Of a DNA stretch of 64,000 nucleotides, positions 41,552 through 51,750 are shown piece after piece (the stretch's first letter is position 1; every line of letters starts with the position of its first letter). The stretch lies in contig JBGSPX010000037.1 of the NCBI GenBank assembly GCA_041738345.1, forward strand, positions 118,901-182,900. The letters are read 5' to 3'. The translations under genes were made by a program, and so were the position numbers. The stretch comes from Proteocatella sp041738345 (lineage in GTDB: Bacteria > Bacillota > Clostridia > Peptostreptococcales > Filifactoraceae). The notes under the pieces were generated by a model. That model saw nothing but the letters and a program-made list of their open reading frames with translations. It did not search any database and was not told where the DNA came from.

Positions 41552-43303
41552 TTATACAAGATTTATTTTCCCTCTGTATACATATCCTTTTTGAAGGTCT
41601 AAGCTTATTACTTCTCCTGTTGTTATAGCTTCTACTACACCTTTTGCTCCAACTATTACAGGAATTCCAAGGCTAACACCTACTACAGCTGCATGACTTG
41701 TAAGTCCACCCTCTTCAACTACTATAGCTGAAGCTTTTTGAACTTTTTCCATAAAGTCTATATCTGTAAATTTACCAACAAATATATCGCCATCTTCAAA
41801 CTTATCATTTGGATTTTCTATAACCCTAGCTACTCCAGAGACATTTTTGCTTCCAATTCCAATTCCACGTCCAACTACATCCGTTACAATATGAACTTTG
41901 ATAAGATTCGTAGTTCCTGTTTGTCCAACTGGAACCCCTGCAGTTATTACTACAGTATCCCCTGGCTTAACAAACTCTGATTTAAGTGATAATTCAACTG
42001 CTTGTTCAAACATTTCATCTGTAGATTGAACTGATGCGCCCATTACAGTAAATACTCCCCAGACAAGCGAAAGCTGTCTCATCACTGATTCACTGCTTAC
42101 TGCTGCTATAATTGGAGCCTGTGGTCTGTAGCTCGATACTGATTTTGCAGTATATCCAGAACTTGTTGCTGTTATTATAGCATTTGCTTTTATATCTCTT
42201 GCTAAAGTACAAGAAGCGTGGCTTATAGCATTAGTTATTGTCCAAGCTCTTAATGAAAGTCTATTTTTTAATATACCTTCATAGTCAAGAGTGTCCTCTA
42301 TTCTCATCGCTATACTAGCCATAGTTTCTAAAGATTCCTTTGGATATTTTCCTGCTGCAGTTTCACCTGAAAGCATTATCGCATCTGTTCCATCATATAT
42401 AGCATTTGCAACGTCTGTAACCTCAGCTCTTGTAGGTCTTGGATTTCTTATCATAGAATCAAGCATCTGCGTAGCTGTGATTACTGGCTTAGCTAAAGAA
42501 TTACATTTTCTAATTATCATTTTTTGAACAATAGGAATTTCTTCTGTAGGAATTTCTACCCCAAGGTCTCCTCTAGCTACCATTATTCCATCAGAGACTT
42601 TAAGAATTTCATCTATATTGTCTACACCCTCTTGATTTTCTATTTTAGAAATTATTTGGATATGCTCTCCATCGTTAAGTTCTAAAATTTCTCTTATAGC
42701 AAGTACATCTGCAGCCTTTCTTACAAATGAAGCTGCTATAAAGTCTATTCCATTTTTTATACCAAATATTATATCTTGCTTGTCTTTTTCTGTGATAGCT
42801 GGAAGATTTATAACTACGCCAGGTACATTAACCCCTTTGTTATTTTTTACAGTTCCTGCATTTTCTACAGTACAAATTATATCATTACCTTCTACTTTTT
42901 CTACTAAAAGTCCTATAAGTCCATCGTCAATAAGTATTTTATCACCAGAAACGACATCATTTACAAGTCCTTTGTAAGAAACAGAACATCTAGTTTCATC
43001 TCCCTCGATTTCATCCATAGTCACTATAAAAGTCTGCCCCTCCACAAGTTCTACTTCAGGAAGAGAAAATTTTCCTGTTCTAATTTCAGGACCCTTTGTA
43101 TCTAAAAGAAGCGCAACAGAAGGTTTAACCTCTGCTCTTACCTTCTTTATTCTATCCATTCTAGCTTTATGTTCTTCATGACTTCCGTGTGAGAAATTAA
43201 GTCTACATACATTCATCCCTGCAAGCATAAGGTCTTTAAGCATTTCTTCAGACTCACTCGCTGGACCAATTGTACAAACTATTTTTGTCTTCTTATTTAC
43301 CAT
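41552..43303 (-). CDS. pyk: Pyruvate kinase with C-terminal PEP-utiliser domain
   Basis: This protein has 583 residues. The barrel carries KIVCTIGPAS, GMNVCRLNFSHG, LDTKGPEIRTG, ISKIENQEGV, MVARGDLGVE (active-site MVARGDLG) and ATQMLDSM. The C-terminal 80 residues are the extra swivelling domain of Bacillota enzymes, with GGLTSHAAVVGVSLGIPVIV. It makes pyruvate and ATP from phosphoenolpyruvate and ADP. It is transcribed with pfkA (gap 22 bases), the usual arrangement after dnaE. Confidence 0.97.
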   Translation of the reverse strand: MVNKKTKIVCTIGPASESEEMLKDLMLAGMNVCRLNFSHGSHEEHKARMDRIKKVRAEVKPSVALLLDTKGPEIRTGKFSLPEVELVEGQTFIVTMDEIEGDETRCSVSYKGLVNDVVSGDKILIDDGLIGLLVEKVEGNDIICTVENAGTVKNNKGVNVPGVVINLPAITEKDKQDIIFGIKNGIDFIAASFVRKAADVLAIREILELNDGEHIQIISKIENQEGVDNIDEILKVSDGIMVARGDLGVEIPTEEIPIVQKMIIRKCNSLAKPVITATQMLDSMIRNPRPTRAEVTDVANAIYDGTDAIMLSGETAAGKYPKESLETMASIAMRIEDTLDYEGILKNRLSLRAWTITNAISHASCTLARDIKANAIITATSSGYTAKSVSSYRPQAPIIAAVSSESVMRQLSLVWGVFTVMGASVQSTDEMFEQAVELSLKSEFVKPGDTVVITAGVPVGQTGTTNLIKVHIVTDVVGRGIGIGSKNVSGVARVIENPNDKFEDGDIFVGKFTDIDFMEKVQKASAIVVEEGGLTSHAAVVGVSLGIPVIVGAKGVVEAITTGEVISLDLQKGYVYRGKINLV

Positions 43304-43325
43304 AGTTAATCTCCTTTCAAACCAA

Positions 43326-44285
43326 TTATATAGACAGTATTTGAGAAAGTTTATGCATTTCTAAATCAAAGCTTCTTTCTTTTGCAAGTGCTTCATCTAT
43401 GTCCATATCAAAAATTTTGTTTTCACTTATACCTATAACTCTTGCTTTTTTTCCATTCATCAAACATTCTACTGCTGCAGCCCCCATCTTACTTGCAAGA
43501 ATTCTGTCTGCATTACTTGGAGAACCTCCTCTTTGGATATGTCCAAGAATTGTGGTTCTTGTATCCATACCAGTCTTAGCTGATATCATCTCACCAATAT
43601 GACTTGAACTCTCAGCGCCTTCTGCTACTACAATTATACTTTGAGTCTTTCCTCTTCGCTTACTTTCTATTAGTTTTTTGCAAATTTCATCTATATCAAA
43701 CGGTACTTCTGGTACAATTATCGCTTCAGCACCTCCACCTAAACCTGCATAAAGTGCTATGTCTCCACAATTTCTTCCCATAACTTCAACTATACTTACT
43801 CTTTCATGTGAAGATGAGGTATCTCTAAGCTTACTTATTGCATCAAGTGCTGTATTTACAGCTGTATCAAAACCTATAGTAAAATCTGTATACGCTAAAT
43901 CATTGTCTATAGTTCCTGGTATGCCTATTGCAGGAACGCCTTTTTCGCTAAGCTTCTGAGCTCCTCTAAAGCTTCCATCTCCTCCAATTACAACTAGACC
44001 ATCTATTTTATAAACATTAAGCACATTTATAGCATCTCGTTGCCCTTCTTCTGTCTTAAATTCTAAAGATCTTGCTGATTTTAATACAGTCCCACCTCTT
44101 TGGATTATGTCACCCACACTAGATACAACCATAGGAAACAGTTCGCCTTCCATAAGCCCCTTATATCCTCTTTGTACTCCATATACTTCGATATCATTGT
44201 ATATGGCATATCTTACTACGGCTCTAACTGCCGCATTCATTCCTGGTGCATCTCCACCACTGGTTAAAACAGCTATTCTTTTCAT
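43326..44285 (-). CDS. pfkA: ATP-dependent 6-phosphofructokinase
   Basis: This protein has 319 residues from the ATG at 44285, which follows GGAGG by 5 bases; upstream in-frame codons to 44306 include the ribosome site. Nucleotide-binding TSGGDAPGMNAAVRAVV, GGDGSFRGAQ, catalytic TIDNDL and regulatory/substrate segments VSIVEVMGR and LGHIQRGGSP are all present. The Gly after GGDG fits ATP rather than pyrophosphate use. It phosphorylates fructose 6-phosphate in glycolysis. It lies between dnaE and pyk. Confidence 0.97.
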   Translation of the reverse strand: MKRIAVLTSGGDAPGMNAAVRAVVRYAIYNDIEVYGVQRGYKGLMEGELFPMVVSSVGDIIQRGGTVLKSARSLEFKTEEGQRDAINVLNVYKIDGLVVIGGDGSFRGAQKLSEKGVPAIGIPGTIDNDLAYTDFTIGFDTAVNTALDAISKLRDTSSSHERVSIVEVMGRNCGDIALYAGLGGGAEAIIVPEVPFDIDEICKKLIESKRRGKTQSIIVVAEGAESSSHIGEMISAKTGMDTRTTILGHIQRGGSPSNADRILASKMGAAAVECLMNGKKARVIGISENKIFDMDIDEALAKERSFDLEMHKLSQILSI

Positions 44286-44423
44286 CCAAACCTCCATTGG
44301 GAACATTTTTGTTCCCTGTACTCATTTTTCATCCCACTATTAAAGCATATACTAATTATAATAAAATTTCATCAAATTGTCATCTCTTTTTAATAAAATA
44401 ATGACCTACTTTTGAATTTAATA

Positions 44424-47400
44424 TTATTTTACCACAATGTTATCCTTTCCAATCAAATTTATGATTGCTTGTGAAACTTCTTCTGTAAAAAATAGCTTAT
44501 TATACTTTTCAGAAATAAAACTTCGTCCTTTAGAGGCATCAAAATATATCACTTCATCATTTCCTGGATTATTTATTATTATTTTTTCAATGTTTTTAAG
44601 TTCAAGACTATCCATAGAAGGAATCCTTATATATATTTTTCTAGGAATAACATTTTCATCCAAACGCTTTATCTCCATAGCAATAATCTTAGGCATATCA
44701 TCTTCCTTCAATTGCAGTCTTCCTTTTACCGTTACAACCTCATCCTCATTTACTAAGTTTGAAAATGCATTTAATACCTTTGGGAATACTATTGTTTCAA
44801 TAGTTCCATATTCATCTTCCAAAGTTATAAACGCCATCATTTCCTTTGTTCTAGTTGTTTTATAAACTTTCTCAGAAATTATTCCCCCTACTATAACCAT
44901 ACTGTTATCTTCATACTGATACTGCTCATAATTCTCTTGCATTTCTTTTAGCATAATTGTGTTATGAGAAGCTACTCTTTTTAATTTTTCAGCATAATCT
45001 TTAAGAGGATGTCCCGTTATATAAAGCCCCAAAACTTCTTTTTCCATAGCCAGTCTTTCTCTTTGATTAAAATCAGAAACTACTGTCATATCTATTGTTT
45101 CATCCAGTTCTTCCACTGTATCAAAAAGCGAAACCTGTCCTGCTATATTATTTTTTCGTTCATTATTTGTGCTGTCCCAAATTTTTTCAAAATTAGCCAT
45201 AAGCATAGCTCTATTTGAATTTATAGAATCAAAAGCACCTGCTTTGAACAAACTTTCAACTAGCCTCTTGTTTACATCTTGCCCTGAAACTCGTTTTATG
45301 AAATTTTGAAGTGATTTGTATTTACCATGCTTTTTTCTTTCTCCAACTATAAAATCCACCGCATTTTCGCCTACATTTTTTATAGCTGACATCGCAAATC
45401 TTATATTTCCATTTTCAACACTAAAAGTTCTTATACTACTATTAACATCTGGTGGTAAAACTTGTATGTCAAGGTCACTACACTCTCTTATATAGAGTAC
45501 TACCTTATCAGTATTACCCATAACACTTGTCATAAGTGCCGTCATAAATTCTACTTTGTAATGAGTTTTTAGATATGCGGTTTGATAAGCAAGTACTGCA
45601 TAACACGCTGCATGACTTTTGTTGAAGGCATATTTCGCAAAGTCTATCATATTATCATAAATTTGATTTGCTGCCTCTTTAGAAATTCCATTTCTTACAC
45701 AGCCTTGAATTTCTATATTTCCAGATGAATCCAATTTACCATTTACAAAATACTCTCTTTCTTCTTCCATAACACTCATTTTTTTCTTACTCATCGCTTT
45801 TCGAACAAGGTCTGCTCTTGCATAAGAATAGCCAGCAAGTTCTCTAACCACCTGCATTACTTGTTCTTGATATACAAGTATACCATTGGTTACGTCTAGT
45901 ATTGACCTGAGTTTTTCGTGGATATATACTATCTCGTCAGGATTATTTTTATTTTTTATATACACAGGAATAGATTCCATAGGCCCCGGTCTATAAAGCG
46001 AAATCCCCGCTATAATTTCCTCAAAATCATCAGGCTTAAGTTCCTTTAAAAACTGCCTCATCCCAGCACTTTCAAGCTGGAATATCCCTAAAGTATCTCC
46101 ATTTGAAATCATTTCATATACTTTAGCATCATCATATTTCATACTTGAAAAATCTATATCTTTATTGTGGTTCTCACTTATAAGTTTTATTGCATTTTGT
46201 ATAACCGTAAGCGTTCTTAATCCTAAAAAGTCCATTTTCAAAAGCCCAAGTTCTTCTAAAGTCGTCATTGGAAATTGAGTTGTTATTGAATTTTGATGCA
46301 TATAAAGTGGCACGTAATTATCTACTGGTGCTTTTGATATAACTACTCCTGCTGCATGAGTCGATGCATGTCTTGGAAGCCCTTCTACATTTCTTGAAAT
46401 ATCTATAAGCTCTTTTATCTGCTCACTTGATGTATATAATTTTTTAAGATTTGGATTAGTATCTAAAGCCTTATCTATAGTCATTCCTATCGCAAACGGA
46501 ATTTCTTTAGCCACTTTATCTACATCTTGATAACTTATTCCAAGCACACGCCCAACATCTCGTATAGATGCTCTTGCTCCAAGAGTTCCGAAGGTTATAA
46601 TTTGTGCAACATGATCCTCACCGTACTTATTCTTTACATAATCTATAACAAGTTCTCTTTTTTCATAGCAAAAGTCTATATCTACGTCGGGCATTGAGAT
46701 TCTATCTGGATTTAAAAAACGCTCAAAAAGAAGCGAATACTCAATTGGATCTACATCCGTTATTTCTAAGGTATATGCTACAATAGAACCCGCGGCAGAG
46801 CCTCTACCTGGGCCTACCATTATATCATTACTTTTTGCAAAATATATGAAGTCCCACACGATTAAGAAATATGCTACATAGCCCATTTTTTCTATTACGC
46901 CAAGCTCAAATTCTAATCTGTCAATTATTTCTTGAGATGGGTTTTTATAACGTTTTTTAAAACCCTTGTAACACAATTCTCTCAAAAATTCCGAAGGAGT
47001 TTTACTCCCCTCTACCTTGTACTCTGGAAGATGAATCGTATCAAAATCAAAGCTAACATCACATCTTTGAGCAATTTTTACAGTATTTTCAAGTGCACCT
47101 TCATACCCTTTAAATAAATCTTCCATTTCCTCTGGCGATTTTAAATAAAATTCATTGGTTTGAAATTCCATACGGTGCTCATCTTGCAAGGTTTTTCCCG
47201 TTTGTATACACATAAGAATCTCATGTGTTTTCCAATCATCCTTTTCTAAATAATGCACATCGTTAGTCGCTACCATAGGAATACCTGTTTCCTTTGACAG
47301 TTTTTGAATATACATATTGACTTTAGCTTGTTCTGGAATATTATGGTCTTGAAGTTCTAAATAAAAATTATCTTGCCCAAACATTTTATTAAACTTTTGA

Positions 47401-47873
47401 GCAGCTTTTTTAGCCTCATCATACTTCCCTTCCATAAGCCTTTGTGGAATTTCTCCCGCAAGACATGCTGAAAGCGCAATTATTCCCTCGCTATATTTTT
47501 CTAATATCTCATAATCTACTCTAGGTTTATAATAAAACCCCTCTACAAATCCTAAAGATACAATCTTTATTAAATTTTGGTACCCCGCATTGTCTTTCGC
47601 TAGAAGTATCAAGTGGTATGATTTCTTATCTATATTTTCTCTGTCAAAACGACTTCTAAACGAAACATACACTTCACAGCCAATTATAGGTTTTACCCCT
47701 TTTTGCTTGGCGGTTTTGTAAAAATCGATAGCTCCAAACATAACTCCATGGTCAGTTATTGCCACAGAGTCCATCCCTAATTCCTTTACCTTGTCCATTA
47801 ATTTGTCAATTTTGGAAAAACCATCCAAAAGACTGTATTGCGAATGCAGATGAAGATGACAAAATTTACTCAT
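44424..47873 (-). CDS. dnaE: DNA polymerase III alpha subunit (DnaE)
   Basis: This protein has 1149 residues. The PHP domain (1-205) has HLHSQYSLLDG and ITDHGVMFG. The polymerase core has GPGRGSAAGS and the catalytic PDVDIDFCYEKR (three Asp), then GLPRHASTHAAGVVIS and FQLESAGMRQFLKEL. The tandem HhH region is near 780-870, with an OB fold at about 985-1075 (MVIVGGIISEKVY, MPKIIAMEI). It is the DnaE type (without the 3'-5' exonuclease of PolC), used mainly for lagging-strand priming in Bacillota. It heads the dnaE-pfkA-pyk cluster. Confidence 0.97.
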   Translation of the reverse strand: MSKFCHLHLHSQYSLLDGFSKIDKLMDKVKELGMDSVAITDHGVMFGAIDFYKTAKQKGVKPIIGCEVYVSFRSRFDRENIDKKSYHLILLAKDNAGYQNLIKIVSLGFVEGFYYKPRVDYEILEKYSEGIIALSACLAGEIPQRLMEGKYDEAKKAAQKFNKMFGQDNFYLELQDHNIPEQAKVNMYIQKLSKETGIPMVATNDVHYLEKDDWKTHEILMCIQTGKTLQDEHRMEFQTNEFYLKSPEEMEDLFKGYEGALENTVKIAQRCDVSFDFDTIHLPEYKVEGSKTPSEFLRELCYKGFKKRYKNPSQEIIDRLEFELGVIEKMGYVAYFLIVWDFIYFAKSNDIMVGPGRGSAAGSIVAYTLEITDVDPIEYSLLFERFLNPDRISMPDVDIDFCYEKRELVIDYVKNKYGEDHVAQIITFGTLGARASIRDVGRVLGISYQDVDKVAKEIPFAIGMTIDKALDTNPNLKKLYTSSEQIKELIDISRNVEGLPRHASTHAAGVVISKAPVDNYVPLYMHQNSITTQFPMTTLEELGLLKMDFLGLRTLTVIQNAIKLISENHNKDIDFSSMKYDDAKVYEMISNGDTLGIFQLESAGMRQFLKELKPDDFEEIIAGISLYRPGPMESIPVYIKNKNNPDEIVYIHEKLRSILDVTNGILVYQEQVMQVVRELAGYSYARADLVRKAMSKKKMSVMEEEREYFVNGKLDSSGNIEIQGCVRNGISKEAANQIYDNMIDFAKYAFNKSHAACYAVLAYQTAYLKTHYKVEFMTALMTSVMGNTDKVVLYIRECSDLDIQVLPPDVNSSIRTFSVENGNIRFAMSAIKNVGENAVDFIVGERKKHGKYKSLQNFIKRVSGQDVNKRLVESLFKAGAFDSINSNRAMLMANFEKIWDSTNNERKNNIAGQVSLFDTVEELDETIDMTVVSDFNQRERLAMEKEVLGLYITGHPLKDYAEKLKRVASHNTIMLKEMQENYEQYQYEDNSMVIVGGIISEKVYKTTRTKEMMAFITLEDEYGTIETIVFPKVLNAFSNLVNEDEVVTVKGRLQLKEDDMPKIIAMEIKRLDENVIPRKIYIRIPSMDSLELKNIEKIIINNPGNDEVIYFDASKGRSFISEKYNKLFFTEEVSQAIINLIGKDNIVVK

Positions 47874-47972
47874 TTATTTTACTCATTCCTTATTAATTCA
47901 TATCTAAAAAACAAACAACATAGTTTAATTATACCATAAAGCTATCTAGATTTATATATTGCATAGCAATCG

Positions 47973-48001
47973 AAAAAGCCTGAATAATTGATATCCAGAC
48001 T
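47973..48001 (-). terminator. Terminator of the HAD gene
   Basis: On the minus strand AGTCTG and CAGGCT (one wobble) around a 13-base loop, then TTTTTC. It is the only feature seen in the gap 47874-48041. Confidence 0.55.
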
Positions 48002-48041
48002 TGACTCTATTTGTATTTCGTTTTTTATTAAGTTTACTTTA

Positions 48042-48512
48042 TTAATAGCGTAAAGTCGCAATAAGCCTTTTGGGATTTTCAAATAGCTCAAGTGCCAATT
48101 TTATATTGCCTATAGCAATATCTGCATTTTCTAAAGCGCCCTTTGCACACCCTTCTTCTCCAACTATACATATTCCAAGTTGTGCTTCTGATAACATTAA
48201 ACTATCATTATTGCCATTACCAATAGCTGCGGTCTTATTTGAGCCTAGTTCTTTTATAAACTGCTCTTTTTCTTCACGTTCTGAGTTTCCAACTAATTTT
48301 TTAATAGTTACATCTAAATTTTTTAGATTTTTTTCTACGGTTCCAAAAGTGTCTGCAGTTATTACATATATTTTAAAAATTTTACTCAAATCTGATATTC
48401 GTCTTTCTAATTCTGAAATAAATTTTCCATCTTTTGCTATAGTACCATTGTAATCTAATACTATATTTTCTAACTCCAAATTTCCATATCCTGGTATATC
48501 TATATTAAGCAT
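48042..48512 (-). CDS. HAD-superfamily protein (soluble P-type ATPase-like)
   Basis: This protein has 156 residues when started at the ATG at 48512; a frame open to 48551 would add MLKIKRKRKRQGF without a ribosome site. The nucleophile motif is LDYNGTIAKDG, motif II ITAD, and the final acidic motif is AIGNGNNDSLML (Lys just before motif III as VKKLVG). The second Asp of the usual DxD is Asn (DYNGT), as in the COG4087 group. It probably is a phosphatase or phosphotransferase with an unknown substrate. It lies after the HD-GYP gene (44-base gap). Confidence 0.75.
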   Translation of the reverse strand: MLNIDIPGYGNLELENIVLDYNGTIAKDGKFISELERRISDLSKIFKIYVITADTFGTVEKNLKNLDVTIKKLVGNSEREEKEQFIKELGSNKTAAIGNGNNDSLMLSEAQLGICIVGEEGCAKGALENADIAIGNIKLALELFENPKRLIATLRY

Positions 48513-48595
48513 AAAACCCTGTCTCTTTCTTTTTCTTTTTATCTTTAGCATATGTTATATAACTATTATACTAGCTTTTATTCTTATTTCAATAA

Positions 48596-50305
48596 TTAAA
48601 TTTCATCTTCAATTATTAGTTTTACAAAAAGTTCTACTATTTGGGAATCAAATTGAGTTCCTGCATTTTTTACAAGTTCTTCTATCGCCTGCGTTTTTGT
48701 CAGAGGTTTTTTTCTATACGCTCTTACTGAGGTCATTGCATCATATGCATCTGCAATGCTTACAATTCTTGACATAACTGGAATACTTTTTTCAGATAAT
48801 CCATCCGGATATCCGCTACCATCAAACTTTTCATGATGATGTCTAACTACTAGTGCCGCATCCTTCAAAAAGGACACTTCTTGGATTATATCATATCCCA
48901 CAGAAGGATGTTTATTTATAATATTCCATTCTTCCTCTGTAAGTTTTTCTTCTTTATTTAATATATGATGAGGTACGCTTATTTTGCCTATATCGTGTAA
49001 AATTGATGAAAACTCAAGCTGCTCATTTTCTATTTGAGAAAATCCAAGTTTTTTTGCTATATTAAGTGCATAATAAGTTACTCGGTCGCAGTGTCCTCTA
49101 GTATATTCATCATTAGCCTCTATAGCATTTGACAGTACTTTTATTGTTTGTTTGTAGCTTTCATTCAAACTCTCAAACATATCATTCAAAGTTTCATTCA
49201 TCGCAGCGGTTTCCTCATACAATGCCTCAATTTCCATATACTGTCTATCTAATTCTTGTTTATTTTCAACAAGCTTAAATCGCTGGGAATAAATCCTACT
49301 CAATAAACCATTTATTGCCCATTTTAAGTTCTCAGTTTCTATAGTATCAACTTGAGTTTCATATATAAAAGTATTTTCTTCACAACTATTTTCCGTATTT
49401 ATATTTCGTACTTGCTCTATCGTTTCATCAAGAGGAGCCATTAGTTTTCTATCAATATATTTGGCATATATTATAGACAACCCTAACAAAATTATTACTG
49501 TAAAAAAAGTTGGGATTAAAATTTGATTTTGAGTTATATTAAAAAGATACTTTGGCGTGTATATTACTATTCTCCAATTATTAGCTTCGTGTATCCATTC
49601 GTGTATTATATATTGTTTTTTGTCAAAATTGTCTAATTTATACGGCTCTGAAATAAGCTTGTTTTCACTATCAAATATACTAACAAAAGAACCTTCTGGC
49701 AAATGAATACTATTATCTAATCTTACTAATTCGCTTAAACCCACATCCAACCCTGCTACGCCTATAATCTTACCATTTTTAGCTATAATTGCTTTTGAGT
49801 AAGTAATAGAAAATTTTTCAGGGTTTATAGCATCTGGATATGGGTCAGAAAGTACATAATTTCCTCTTTCCTTAACTGCATCCTTATACCAAGGTCTTGT
49901 TCTTGGGTCATAATCATCAGGAAGTTTGCTTATATTAGAACTAAACATCCTCCCATCATTAAGCCCTACAGCCATACTACTATTGTTTCCATATATAGTA
50001 TCAAATCTATTTATCAAGCTTTGTATTGTAATCTTTTCTTCATCTTTGTCAGTATATCTTTTTTCAAAAGTTTTTAGTACAATTGGGTCTTCTATAAATA
50101 AATCCAATACCTTTTCGTTTGTTTGATTAAATAAATCTATCCGCTGCCCAATAAGCTCATAAGCCTGTTTATGACTGAGTTCTTGATTTTCAATATAAGT
50201 ATTTTTAGCACTCATATACATATAAAGTCCAAACATTAATATAGGTATCGTTGTGGCTATAATCAAATACTTTTTTAACATTGAATGCAGTGATATTCTC
50301 TTCAT
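48596..50305 (-). CDS. dCache sensor HD-GYP protein (c-di-GMP phosphodiesterase)
   Basis: This protein has 569 residues. Transmembrane helices at about 13-31 and 262-282 bound an extracytoplasmic dCache-type sensor with RPWYKDAV, SDPYPDA and GVAGLDVGLSELV, marks of small-molecule receptors. A HAMP-like linker and coiled coil (about 283-385) lead to the HD-GYP domain: HD at 437-438 (SILHDIGKISVPHHIL), HHHEKFDGSGYP with GYP at 498-500, and SIADAYDAMTS. All metal ligands appear present. It should degrade c-di-GMP in response to an external ligand. It is probably transcribed after the papain-like membrane protein gene (13-base gap). Confidence 0.9.
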   Translation of the reverse strand: MKRISLHSMLKKYLIIATTIPILMFGLYMYMSAKNTYIENQELSHKQAYELIGQRIDLFNQTNEKVLDLFIEDPIVLKTFEKRYTDKDEEKITIQSLINRFDTIYGNNSSMAVGLNDGRMFSSNISKLPDDYDPRTRPWYKDAVKERGNYVLSDPYPDAINPEKFSITYSKAIIAKNGKIIGVAGLDVGLSELVRLDNSIHLPEGSFVSIFDSENKLISEPYKLDNFDKKQYIIHEWIHEANNWRIVIYTPKYLFNITQNQILIPTFFTVIILLGLSIIYAKYIDRKLMAPLDETIEQVRNINTENSCEENTFIYETQVDTIETENLKWAINGLLSRIYSQRFKLVENKQELDRQYMEIEALYEETAAMNETLNDMFESLNESYKQTIKVLSNAIEANDEYTRGHCDRVTYYALNIAKKLGFSQIENEQLEFSSILHDIGKISVPHHILNKEEKLTEEEWNIINKHPSVGYDIIQEVSFLKDAALVVRHHHEKFDGSGYPDGLSEKSIPVMSRIVSIADAYDAMTSVRAYRKKPLTKTQAIEELVKNAGTQFDSQIVELFVKLIIEDEI

Positions 50306-50318
50306 AATATACTCCCAT

Positions 50319-51632
50319 TTACTTATAAAAGTTTCTACTTATTACTATAGTATTTTTTCTCTCAAACATATTGTTTAAAAGTGCATAATAATTTCCTGGA
50401 GTAATTACACCTTTTACAGAGAGTGCATCTAGTCCTGCTGACCCTGTTATAGTGTCTGCTAATTGAACACAATTTGTACTTAGTGCAAAATATTTTTTAA
50501 ATGGGCCCGATGAAATTTTATATATGCTTGCCCCTGTAGCTTTATAAAGTTCACTTGCTGGGTCTTTGTATTCAGAATCTGGAAGAAGCCCTTCCTCCAT
50601 TTTTTGATAATCCGACTTCCAACTTATAAACAAACTCTTTAAATTAGCTAAACTTTTTTCAACTTCTTCTCTCTGTGCTTTAGACAGAGTTATCCCATAA
50701 CCAACTAGCACCTTCTTTTCAAAATCAAGGCAATGAGCTATGTATCCTTCTCTTTCAGAAACTGCAATAGTTCCATCGCTTATAAATCCGCCTAAAAGAT
50801 TACTATGATGATCATAACATCCATATGAATATACATAATTTTCATAACATATATCTACATGACCAAAGCTCTCAAACCCTTCTTTTTTTAGATGTATAAA
50901 TATCTCTAAATCAACTTTTGCCTCATTTTTTAGTTCTTTACTTTGAGTGTATATATATTGATTGCTATCTAGATCAGTTTCTTCAAAATACTTATTTACT
51001 CCTGAAAATACCTTTTTAGGAATAAATGCTGCTATAAAAAGCGGTACAGGTATCCTAGCACGTCTTCTAATTTTAGTCGCAACTTCATCCCATTTCATAA
51101 GTTCTTCAAAAAAATCAAAAAGTATAAATACTCCATAAAATATAAAATAAAGCCCTATTAAAAACGTCAAATCTTCGATACGCTTTAATGGTTTTAGTAT
51201 AAGTGAAAGCCCAAAACCTAAAGATACTACAAATACAATAAGGTGCCTTGCTTCTCCTACTAATTTCATCACTATACACTGAATTGCAAGCACAAGTCTA
51301 AGCACTGCATTTATAACAAACCATATCCCAAATAATAAAGGTATGGATACTTCTAAAATTATTTTTTGCCTTACTAAAAATACAGAAAAAATTAAATATC
51401 CTAAAAATAATAATCCTGCTCTTATAGGCTCTTTTCGATTTAATCCAGATATAAGGTAAGTAAAGCCACTAAATATTACAAATCCTAAAATTATCCAAAT
51501 CAATACATCATACAGTGCTTCCCCCTTTACTAGAAGAAGTATTCCCATAATTATAAAGCTGGCTGCATTTATGAGCATAGTTGCAGAACTTATTGCTTCA
51601 AATTTTACATTTACTGTCTTTTGTGTTCTCAT
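50319..51632 (-). CDS. Membrane protein with HdeD-like and permuted papain-like (YiiX/LRAT-type) domain
   Basis: This protein has 437 residues. Residues about 15-175 form six to seven transmembrane helices of the HdeD/DUF308 kind (IILGFVIFSGFTYLISG, IGLYFIFYGVFILFDFFEEL). Residues about 230-437 are a soluble domain in which GHVDIC (His258) comes before STNCVQLAD (Cys388). A His that precedes the Cys with about 130 residues between is the order of circularly permuted NlpC/P60-LRAT enzymes, so amidase, thioesterase or peptidase chemistry is likely (inference). The catalytic domain should be cytoplasmic if the helix count is even, outside if odd. The next gene is the HD-GYP sensor. Confidence 0.65.
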   Translation of the reverse strand: MRTQKTVNVKFEAISSATMLINAASFIIMGILLLVKGEALYDVLIWIILGFVIFSGFTYLISGLNRKEPIRAGLLFLGYLIFSVFLVRQKIILEVSIPLLFGIWFVINAVLRLVLAIQCIVMKLVGEARHLIVFVVSLGFGLSLILKPLKRIEDLTFLIGLYFIFYGVFILFDFFEELMKWDEVATKIRRRARIPVPLFIAAFIPKKVFSGVNKYFEETDLDSNQYIYTQSKELKNEAKVDLEIFIHLKKEGFESFGHVDICYENYVYSYGCYDHHSNLLGGFISDGTIAVSEREGYIAHCLDFEKKVLVGYGITLSKAQREEVEKSLANLKSLFISWKSDYQKMEEGLLPDSEYKDPASELYKATGASIYKISSGPFKKYFALSTNCVQLADTITGSAGLDALSVKGVITPGNYYALLNNMFERKNTIVISRNFYK

Positions 51633-51704
51633 TATATAAATGTTCCTTTCAATATAATATTATAATTGCCCAAATAATTTATACCCTCAAAACACTATTT
51701 TAAC

Positions 51705-51742
51705 AAAAAAATCCCTAGATTTATATATCTAGAGACTTTTTT
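51705..51742. terminator. Terminator between the 437-residue membrane protein gene and hemL
   Basis: TCCCTAGAT (51712-51720) pairs with ATCTAGAGA (51727-51735), one wobble, with T-runs on both strands. It is placed to end the hemA-hemL transcript. Confidence 0.7.
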
Positions 51743-51750
51743 AATAATAT

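Noticed and set aside
44437..44865. Plus-strand open frame of 142 codons
   Set aside because: Antisense to dnaE, no ribosome site, hydrophobic composition typical of a shadow frame.
48070..48453. Plus-strand open frame of 127 codons
   Set aside because: Antisense to the HAD gene and without a ribosome site.
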